Origin: Nocardiopsis sp. CNR-923 | GTDB lineage: Bacteria; Actinomycetota; Actinomycetes; Streptosporangiales; Streptosporangiaceae | Length of the DNA stretch: 64,000 nucleotides | Direction of reading: 5' to 3' | Assembly (NCBI RefSeq): GCF_001942255.1 | Contig: NZ_MKKC01000022.1 | Location: 62,001 to 126,000 of the forward strand | Shown: positions 57,648 through 64,000 of the stretch, piece by piece | Numbering within the stretch: position 1 is the stretch's first letter | Layout of the letters: each line of letters starts with the position of its first letter | The notes under the pieces: model-generated | Database searches by the model: none | Told to the model about the DNA's origin: nothing | What the model saw: only the letters and a program-made list of their open reading frames with translations | Made by a program: the position numbers and the translations under genes

Positions 57648-58028
57648 ATGGAAACCCGACTGGAAGCCGCCATCGTCGAGTGGCACGCGAGCGTCAATGG
57701 CAAGAGCCCGCAACGGTCCGCGAGCGGGGTCGGTGATCCGATCGTCGTACTCGGACCCAAGGGCGCTGGCCCGATCACCCCCTCGCAGTTCGCGGAGTGG
57801 GTGGAGCGTACCGGGATCGAGTTGACCCCACGGTCGTGGCACCCGATCAGTGAACGGCTGATGGTGGTCGAGGAGGATGCAACCTGGCCGGAGAGCACGG
57901 CGGCGACACGTGTGGCGACGGTCTTCCGTGCCTCCGGCGGCAAGGTGACGGCCGCCTTGCGCCTGCCGGACCTCAAGTCCGCCCTTGAACTGGCCTACAT
58001 CTGCCGCGAGATGGCGGCATCCGAGTGA
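57648..58028 (+). CDS. Hypothetical protein of a MarR operon
   Basis: Protein of 126 residues, soluble, with VGDPIVVLGPKGAGPITPSQ and RVATVFRASGGKVTAALRLP as its best-conserved-looking parts. I do not recognise it. ATG 57648 follows a 7-bp palindrome. The stop overlaps the MarR start (GTGA), so the two are coupled. Confidence 0.6.
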   Translation: METRLEAAIVEWHASVNGKSPQRSASGVGDPIVVLGPKGAGPITPSQFAEWVERTGIELTPRSWHPISERLMVVEEDATWPESTAATRVATVFRASGGKVTAALRLPDLKSALELAYICREMAASE

Positions 58029-58462
58029 CGGGCGAGGAGCCGGGCCAACTCCTGTTCAGGTTCGTCAGGCACTGGTCACGCCGCTCCGCGACGGACGACC
58101 CCGGGGCTGGGCAGGGGCGCCTGGTGCTGGTCAGCGAAGCGGTCCACTCCCTCGGCCAGCGCGGTCTCCGTGCGAGTGTCGACTCGATCGCGCACGAGAT
58201 CGGGATCGACCAGAGCGGGGCCTCGCGGTTGGTCAGGAGCGCCGCGGACGCTGGATATCTGGTCACGGCGGTATCCGAGACTGATGGCCGACGACGTGAG
58301 GTGTCGCTCACCCCCGCGGGCCGGTCCATGCTGGACCAGGCTCATCACTGGCAGGAGGAGATCTTTGCCCAGCTGACCGCTGGGTGGAGCGAGAAGAGGC
58401 GCCTCGACTTTCAGCGGGCGATGACCGATCTGATGGACAGGTCCTACGCGATGGACGAATGA
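58025..58462 (+). CDS. MarR-family regulator
   Basis: Protein of 145 residues. The winged helix is SIAHEIGIDQSGASRLVRSA, DAGYLVTAVSETDGRRREVS and LTPAGRSMLDQ. N- and C-terminal helices form the dimer domain. GTG 58025 is in a GTGA overlap with the preceding gene. It probably represses its own operon through the palindrome at 57621-57639. Confidence 0.85.
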   Translation: MTGEEPGQLLFRFVRHWSRRSATDDPGAGQGRLVLVSEAVHSLGQRGLRASVDSIAHEIGIDQSGASRLVRSAADAGYLVTAVSETDGRRREVSLTPAGRSMLDQAHHWQEEIFAQLTAGWSEKRRLDFQRAMTDLMDRSYAMDE

Positions 58463-58738
58463 GCCACGCCATCGCGCCGTCGGGCGTCGAGGGGCACCGC
58501 CGACTCGTCGAGCGCACGTGTCGCGGCACGGACGGGCATCTCGCGAGCCCGAACGTCGAAGTGGGCAGCGGAGGGCGCCGTCACCGCGCGCCGGACCACT
58601 CGACCGTTCCTCGGCTGCGCACCGAAGTCCGGCCGGTCATGCCCTGAACGGGTGTCGCCGACTCCGCCGGCGGCACCGGGGCCGCCCCTCGGCGGGGGCG
58701 ACCCTCCCGGTTCTCCCGTGTGCGAGGGCGGATGCCCG

Positions 58739-61165
58739 TCAGGTCTGGTGGGAGTGGTTCTCCGGCGTGGGGACGACGCCTTCGGGCGCGCTGTCGGGAC
58801 TCCCGGCGGGGCTGGCTTGGACATCGGCGCTGATGCCCTTGGGCGCCGTGCCGGCGGGAGGGGAGCCGCCCTCCTCGGCTGAGGCGGACTCGCCCCTCTC
58901 CGAGGGATCCGCGGACGCCGACTCCGTGCATTCGGCTGGCCGGCCGTCCTGCACCGTTTCCCCGGTCCTGTCCTCGGATCCTTCTCCCGTCTCTCCGTCG
59001 CCCACCGAGGCTTCGACCGCCGCGGAGTCCGCGGACTGCTCGGCCGAAGGGAGTTCAGGAGACTCTGGGGGCGCGCCCTCGTCGGTCCGATCGAGGCTGC
59101 CCCGGTCGGACACGGGGGGACCGGGTCGGACCGGAGGCGTCGCGGTGGCCGCGGACGACCGGTGCGGTGCGGCGGCGGTGCGGCGAGCGCGCCACACGAA
59201 GAAGGCCCACACGGCGAGCGAGAGCACCCCGAAGCCGACGAACAGGGCGGCGGTCGCGAGGAACGACTCGGGCTCCGTCTTGCCGGCCACCTCGTCGGGG
59301 TGCATATGGAGCAGGTACACGAAGACGAACGCCCCCGGAACGAAGGCCAGCGCCCAACGCAGACGGCCCCAGCGCCAGAGGCGGTGCCCGTCCAGGAACT
59401 TCATCGGCAGCAGGCCGAACACGACCGTCTGGATGCCGAGCAACGCGGTGGACGACAGCGCCTTGTCCAGGAGCCGGGCTCCGAACGGGGCTCCTCCTTC
59501 CACGACGACGGGGTGCAGGGAGTTCCAGAACAGGTAGCAGGCGACGGCCAGGGCCAGCACGCACAGGGCGCCCGTGAGCGTGGCCCGACCCTCGTGCTCG
59601 CGGACGAAGGCGTCCCGGGCGGAATCGGGCATCCCGAGTTTGGCCCCGCGGTCGGCCACGGCGGTGAACCCTGCGATCAGGCCGTAGAAGTAGCCGGGCT
59701 CGAAGTCCGCCGCCGCGGAGGCCGCCGAGCACACGGCGACGATCGCCAGACCGGCCGGAAGCACCTCGAAGCGGCCCGGTACCTGGGACCAGGACCAGTC
59801 GCGGGCGTGGACCACCCACGCGTACAGCACGGTCACGGCGAGCACCGCGATGAGCAGGCCGAGGAAGTCCAGAAGCGGTGTGCCCTCGGGGGGATCCTTC
59901 CAGCCCGACCAGACCGGCAGCGCGGCCGACAACCCCCAGAAGACGAGGAACGCCGCAAGCGCCCGGCGGGAGAAGAGGGCCCGGCCCAGCACACCCGCCT
60001 GGAGTAGCGCGCGCAGGCGCCGTCGCCAGGCGCGCGGGCGTCCTCGGTTTCCCTCCAGCGCCTTGTTGAAGATGTCGGAGGGGAAGCCGAGCAGCAACCA
60101 CACCGTGCCGCCCAGGGCCGCGGCGACGGCCAGGGCCGTGAAGAGGGTGGCCGGGTCGGTGCGCAGTTCCGACAGGAGGGGGATTCCGTCACCGTCGCCT
60201 GACACGGGTTCGGGCTCCGGGGCGGCGGGCGGGGCCGCGTACCCGTTGATGAAGGGGAACTCCAGGCCCTCCCCGATGATCGGATCCGTCGAGGAGAGGC
60301 TGTACCCGGGGACGGTCAGCAGGTGCGAGCCGGGTTCCAGATCCGGGGGGAGCGCGAACCCGTCACCGGCCGCGTCGAGGGTCACCGGGTCCCCGTCGAT
60401 CTCGACCTCCAGCACGTCGCGCCCGTCGGGGACGATCGGCAGGATCCCGTCCCGAATGACGGGGTCGACTGGGTCCACAGTGTGCGTCGGCTCGAAGTAG
60501 GCGAAGGGAGGCGCGAGGAACTGGCTCGCCACCCGTTCCCAATCGCCCTCGGGTGAGAGGCATTCGATGGAGGCCGTGAAGTCGCGATAGGGCATGCTCT
60601 GCGACGGCTCGTCGGGGAACCGGTACCCCGGACGGTCGAACATGACCAGGAGGTCGTCGGGGTCGGCGTAGAAGACGGAGTACTCGTCCTGGGACATCTC
60701 GAAGGAGATGTTCGGGTCGCCGGCGCTGGACGTGAACTCTCCGCCGCCGAACAGCCGCACACCGCGACTTTGCTCACCACCGGGGCCCTCGGCTCCCTCG
60801 GGAAGCGCGCACGCGGCGGCGTCGGGCACCACGGCCAGGAGCACCACGTCGGAGCCCGGGTTCCACAGCTCGTACCAGCGGGCGGACCCCTCGGGCTCGG
60901 ATTCCTCGTCTGCGTGCGCGGCCGGGGGAGGGCTCGGAACCCCGACCAGGGCGAGGGCGGTCAGGGTGGCGCAGGCGCCGACCCAGGCGGATGAGGACCA
61001 TCGCCGACGGTCCCGGCGGGATCGGGCGGTGGGCTCGGCTCCGAAGACGGCGGGGAGCGCTCGGAGCCGGTGACGTCCTCTCCGCCGCTGGGCTCCGAGA
61101 GCGGGTTGCGTTCGGCCGCTCGCCTGGTCCGAGGATCGGCGGTGACCGTGTGCGGCTCGCTGCAT
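58739..61165 (-). CDS. FGLLP motif-containing membrane protein
   Basis: Protein of 808 residues. ATG 61165 follows GGGAG. A long basic leader (about 60 residues) precedes one hydrophobic segment (WVGACATLTALALVGVPSP) that may be a signal. Residues about 85-340 are an extracytoplasmic domain, acidic and Pro-rich. Then about nine membrane spans (340-640) include VVFGLLPMKFLDGHRLWRWG, the motif that names the family. The C-terminal 150 residues are Ser/Glu/Pro-rich and disordered. The role is unknown; it sits downstream of the TIR/SLOG operon on the same strand with a 370-base gap. Confidence 0.65.
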   Translation of the reverse strand: MQRAAHGHRRSSDQASGRTQPALGAQRRRGRHRLRALPAVFGAEPTARSRRDRRRWSSSAWVGACATLTALALVGVPSPPPAAHADEESEPEGSARWYELWNPGSDVVLLAVVPDAAACALPEGAEGPGGEQSRGVRLFGGGEFTSSAGDPNISFEMSQDEYSVFYADPDDLLVMFDRPGYRFPDEPSQSMPYRDFTASIECLSPEGDWERVASQFLAPPFAYFEPTHTVDPVDPVIRDGILPIVPDGRDVLEVEIDGDPVTLDAAGDGFALPPDLEPGSHLLTVPGYSLSSTDPIIGEGLEFPFINGYAAPPAAPEPEPVSGDGDGIPLLSELRTDPATLFTALAVAAALGGTVWLLLGFPSDIFNKALEGNRGRPRAWRRRLRALLQAGVLGRALFSRRALAAFLVFWGLSAALPVWSGWKDPPEGTPLLDFLGLLIAVLAVTVLYAWVVHARDWSWSQVPGRFEVLPAGLAIVAVCSAASAAADFEPGYFYGLIAGFTAVADRGAKLGMPDSARDAFVREHEGRATLTGALCVLALAVACYLFWNSLHPVVVEGGAPFGARLLDKALSSTALLGIQTVVFGLLPMKFLDGHRLWRWGRLRWALAFVPGAFVFVYLLHMHPDEVAGKTEPESFLATAALFVGFGVLSLAVWAFFVWRARRTAAAPHRSSAATATPPVRPGPPVSDRGSLDRTDEGAPPESPELPSAEQSADSAAVEASVGDGETGEGSEDRTGETVQDGRPAECTESASADPSERGESASAEEGGSPPAGTAPKGISADVQASPAGSPDSAPEGVVPTPENHSHQT

Positions 61166-61535
61166 GGGGGACTCCCGGTCGCTTCCGACGACAGGACGCA
61201 GATCTCATCATCACAGCGGTTTCGGGCCCTCGCCGGGCGATGGCCGGATCCGGACGCCTGCCGCGTGCTGGGTGCGGCGCGGGGCGCGGCGTGTGCCGGA
61301 CGGGGGCGCCGGTGCGTCGTGAACGGGGACTTCGCCGATCACGGGGCGGCGCACGCCCCGGTCGCAGAACCGGTCGGTCAGGCGCACGACAGCCACGTTC
61401 GGGGGGCGACCTCCGCCGCGGCTGGACCGGCGCCATCGACTCCTCCGGCGCGAGGCGCGCCCTCCAAGCCGGACTCGCTCGCGGACACGGCCGGTGCGGG
61501 CTGGAGGGGAACCGTGCTCCGGAGGTCGAACCGGC
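61166..61535. other. Intergenic between the SLOG gene and the FGLLP gene
   Basis: About 370 bases. The frames here are shadows without family features. I see no strong hairpin, so read-through from the SLOG operon into the FGLLP gene cannot be excluded. Confidence 0.4.
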
Positions 61536-62665
61536 TCACGTCGCGGACGACGCCGTGCCAGGACCGTCGTCGGGCGCGGCCCCGGCGGCCGGTATCCGTT
61601 GCCCCTCGCCGCGGAGTCGCTCCAGGACCAGGTCGAAGGTGAATCCTGCGCTGAACCCCAAAGGGATGACGAAGAAGAGCAGACGGCGCGCGTCCAGCAT
61701 GTCGAGCAGGTCCGGCACGGTGAGCAGTTGCGCCGCCACGTACAACAGGACCGAGACCGTTCCGGCCCCCAGCCCGCGCACCCCCGCGTGCAGCCAGGAC
61801 CCGCCCTCACCGAAGGAGTTGCGGATCAGCGCGCCGGAGACGGCCGCGGACATCGGTGCGACCAGGAGGGCGGCGAGGCTGGTCGCCGAGGCGGGAGCGG
61901 GTCCCCCGACCAGGGGGATGGCGCTGAGCGCTGCTGCCAGCAGCAGTCCGGCGGCCAGGATGACGCACGCCTCGGCCCACCGGTGCAGTCGGGCCCGGGT
62001 CCGTTCCCCGCGCGCCCGCGCGTCGCGTTCGTCCGCGTGCCGCACGAGCGTCGCGACCAGGTCCGTCGCGGACTCGGGCGACCACGGCGCGCCCATGAGC
62101 CGCATGTCCTCGTCCGTGGCGTGGTTGCGGACCTTGTCGAGGTTGGTCCACACCTGTTCGGCGCCGCCGCCGAATGCCGCGACGGGCAGGATCGGGACGT
62201 CCTGCGCCATGGCGAGGATCCCGGTGATGCGGGTGGACTGGCCGCCGCCGACCAGGATGACGCCGTCGGCTCCCAACAGGGCCCGGTAGAAGGGCACCTC
62301 CCACTCGCCGCTCGTGTCGCGGACGGTGCGCACGCGCGCGGTGGAGGACTCGGGCAGGGGGAGGGTGAAGGTCTTGTGGCGGGGAGGGTGCGCGATGATC
62401 GTTCCCGGGGACCGCGCGGTGGAGGCCTCCGCGTAGCCCAGGGCCGTCAGCGCCTCCGCGTACGTGGGCCGGTCGGAGAAGACCAGGAGATCGCATTCGG
62501 CGGCGGCGAGCGCGCGACCGATGTCGTGGCAGGCGTCGCGGGCGCCCCAGGTTCGCGGAGGGGCGGACGGTAGGTGCGGTCGGGGTCGACGCTGCCGACC
62601 ACCGCGATCCGCCGTCGCGGTCGTCGCCGGGCTGCCGCCGCGTTGGCGGGCGGGGCGGGCGGCAT
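61536..62665 (-). CDS. SLOG-domain protein with C-terminal membrane region, frameshifted
   Basis: Protein of 376 residues after repair. The N-terminal SLOG (Rossmann-like nucleotide sensor) begins RIAVVGSVDPDRTY, breaks frame near 62545 in a C run, and with one added base continues TWGARDACHDIGRALAAAEC and LLVFSDRPTYAEALTALGYA. The ligand loop is GADGVILVGGGQSTRITGIL and ILPVAAFGGGAEQVW. Residues about 240-350 hold four membrane spans (EACVILAAGLLLAAALSAIP to LLFFVIPLGFSAGFTFDLVL). ATG 62665 follows GAGGAG and lies 4 bases from the TIR-like gene stop. A nucleotide-gated membrane effector is the likely role, by analogy with SLOG effectors in TIR systems. Confidence 0.72.
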
Positions 62666-62669
62666 GGTG

Positions 62670-63593
62670 CTACTCCTCGGGGAGGTCGTCGCGGATCGAG
62701 CGGATCGCCTGCGCGTGACCGGTGGCGCCGGTGGACGATTCCAGGGCGTCGGCGACCCACCCGAAGACGTGGGCGCGCCGGTACTGCGTGCACAGGTGTT
62801 TGAGCAGGTTCTGGTGGCGTTCGGGGGAGGGCGAGGTGTGCGGCCACTGCCAGGCCTGGAGTGGAACCCCCATGGGTCGGCTGCGGGCGATCCCGTCCAG
62901 GAATCTGGACCAGGTGTCCTCCTCGTCGAGGGAGGGGACGTGGGAGAGGATGTGCACGAGCTTCTCCGACGGTGACAGCTCAGGGGGCGGTTCCGGGACC
63001 GGTGTCGACTGTTTCGGACGCCTCCAGGCGCTCGCGTCCCAGGAGAGTTGAGGTCCCTGGCCGTCGTCCAGAGCGGGCAGGTCGTGGGAGAAGGCCTCGA
63101 CGACCAGGGTGGCGATCGTCTGGCAGGTCTCCCGGTAGGGGCCCTGGTTGTCTCGGTCCATCAGGTGGAGGACACCTCGCCGCCTGGCGTCCTGGTGCAC
63201 GTACCAGTCGGTGCGCTGCTGTGAGCGGATCGCGTCGGGAATGGGAGAGGACAGGGGGCGCCAGATCACGGGGATGATCCACGGTACGCCGGCGTCCGTG
63301 TGATCCCCGCGCCTGCGGATTCGCTCGTCCACCGTCCACCACTCCTTCGCGCACCAGTCACTTCTGAAGTACCTGTCGCTCAGGAGCGCCACGAGGCAGC
63401 CGACGGTGGCGCATTCCTTGAGGAGTCGCCGTTTCCATCCGGGGCCGGGCGTCAGCGTGGGTCCGCTGACCGCCCGCGTCTCCTCGTGTCCTTGCAGTCG
63501 GACCGCCCTTTCGAGATCGCGGAGGAACCTTTGGACGTATTCCCGCTCGGGTGCGCGGTCGCCGTAGCTCAGGAAGAAGTGAGGGGCCTTCAT
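62670..63593 (-). CDS. TIR-like (FxsC-type) protein with C-terminal adaptor-like domain
   Basis: Protein of 307 residues. The N-terminal 190 residues are TIR-like of the FxsC sort: HFFLSYGDRAPEREYVQRFL, VGCLVALLSDRYFRSDWCAK with EWWTVDERI, and PWIIPVIWRPLSSPIPD. After a Pro-rich linker (about 200-213) a helical domain starts SPSEKLVHILSHVPSLDEED and ends AHVFGWVADALES, which looks like an effector-associated (death-like) adaptor domain. The catalytic Glu of NADase TIRs would be in the WCAKEW region, but activity is uncertain. ATG 63593 is 11 bases from the stop of the preceding TIR gene. Confidence 0.7.
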   Translation of the reverse strand: MKAPHFFLSYGDRAPEREYVQRFLRDLERAVRLQGHEETRAVSGPTLTPGPGWKRRLLKECATVGCLVALLSDRYFRSDWCAKEWWTVDERIRRRGDHTDAGVPWIIPVIWRPLSSPIPDAIRSQQRTDWYVHQDARRRGVLHLMDRDNQGPYRETCQTIATLVVEAFSHDLPALDDGQGPQLSWDASAWRRPKQSTPVPEPPPELSPSEKLVHILSHVPSLDEEDTWSRFLDGIARSRPMGVPLQAWQWPHTSPSPERHQNLLKHLCTQYRRAHVFGWVADALESSTGATGHAQAIRSIRDDLPEE

Positions 63594-63604
63594 GGATCAC
63601 CGCA

Positions 63605-64000
63605 TCACGTAGGGGGGGAACGCAGGGCTGTGAGCAGACGCTGGATCATGGCGTCGTCGAGACCGTAGAGCGGTATGGGACGCAGGGCCCCGCTTCCCGG
63701 GGGCGGGTCGTGGTCGACCTGGACCCAGACCGCGCGTGGTCCGCACGGTGCGCCCGCGGTGCCGCCGGATCCCACGGGCAGGCGCGCGGCGGCCGTCCAG
63801 TTGCGTGAGAGCACGACGACCTCGGCGTCCGAGCGCGTCTCCCGCGTGGAGGACGCGGCGAGTGACCCACGGGGGTCGTGGTCGACGAGGTCGACCCGGT
63901 ACCCGGCGTCGACCAGCAGGCCGCGCAGCCAGTTCGCCCACGGCCGGTCGGCGGCGACGTGGTTGATGGCCACCCGGTGCGTCCCGGCGCGGCCGGCCGT
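63605..64000 (-). CDS. TIR-domain protein, C-terminal part (runs off the right edge)
   Basis: The frame is open to the window end, so the start lies outside. Visible residues include HRVAINHVAADRPWANWLRG, then LLVDAGYRVDLVDHDPRGS and DAEVVVLSRNWTAAARL, the first strand, box-1-like loop and third strand of a TIR domain with C-terminal PLYGLDDAMIQRLLTALRS. A GTG at 63973 could start a short form, but that would cut into the first TIR strand. It is first of the visible genes in the TIR / TIR-like / SLOG operon. Confidence 0.65.
   Translation of the reverse strand, partial: TAGRAGTHRVAINHVAADRPWANWLRGLLVDAGYRVDLVDHDPRGSLAASSTRETRSDAEVVVLSRNWTAAARLPVGSGGTAGAPCGPRAVWVQVDHDPPPGSGALRPIPLYGLDDAMIQRLLTALRSPPT

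Noticed and set aside
61536-63593. Classical Thoeris ThsA/ThsB pair
   Set aside because: No SIR2 domain, and SLOG precedes the membrane spans; resemblance is in logic only.

Overview
The window is high-GC actinomycete chromosome with strong G/C bias at third codon positions. Gene content (FasR-type fab cluster, actinobacterial Suf operon, OpcA-type pentose phosphate operon, DUF5753/DUF397 pair, F420-type nitroreductase, FGLLP membrane protein) suggests a filamentous actinomycete, most likely Nocardiopsis or a close relative. The genus is an inference from content, not a marker-gene result.

Layout. (1) 1-14139, defence island: the 3' end of a Cas6-like gene, then a tightly coupled type III-D-like effector operon (HD-less Cas10, Csm3-like RAMP, Csx10-like, a double-Cas7 fusion, Csx19-like, TIGR03986-like RAMP). 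A convergent Cys-rich gene of unknown function, a small phage-type protein and a two-CARF nuclease resembling Can1 follow. No CRISPR array is visible inside the window. (2) 14481-17919: Ddn-like nitroreductase, a TetR/AhpD divergent pair, and a DUF397/DUF5753 regulator pair facing a small unknown gene. (3) 17970-24772: pentose phosphate operon tkt-tal-zwf-opcA-pgl on the minus strand. (4) 25430-32898: heme O and heme A synthases (ctaB, ctaA), PrsW-type protease, EamA transporter, and an ABC exporter pair. (5) 33089-39943: sufR-sufB-sufD-Rieske-sufC-sufS-sufU-sufT preceded by an iron box and closed by a perfect 20-bp hairpin. (6) 39952-45449: transporter remnant behind a second, near-consensus iron box, a 772-aa unknown protein, an SGNH hydrolase and a degenerate EAL-CBS protein. 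(7) 45570-50762: fabD-fabH-acpP-fabF with divergent fasR. (8) 50909-55482: membrane protein, PhoD-like phosphatase, YjbQ, DUF3052, peroxiredoxin, tRNA-Val. (9) 55491-58462: accessory patch with a repeat family, a broken PIN toxin with its HTH antitoxin, an orphan HTH protein and a MarR operon. (10) 58739-64000: FGLLP membrane protein and a TIR / TIR-like / SLOG-transmembrane operon running off the right edge, a second candidate defence or signalling system.

A warning applies to the whole window. Twelve genes, including essential ones such as fabH, are interrupted by what look like 13 one-base losses. In every case adding back one base per break restores a family-typical protein and a normal stop or overlap. 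All breaks have the same sign, so the simplest reading is assembly deletions rather than gene decay. I annotate these genes over their restored spans and state the approximate break point.

How the parts may work together: the Cas10 module would sense foreign RNA and make cyclic oligoadenylate, which the two-CARF nuclease would bind. The TIR/SLOG operon would be an independent nucleotide-signalling system. The rest is core metabolism (NADPH supply, heme, Fe-S clusters, fatty acids).
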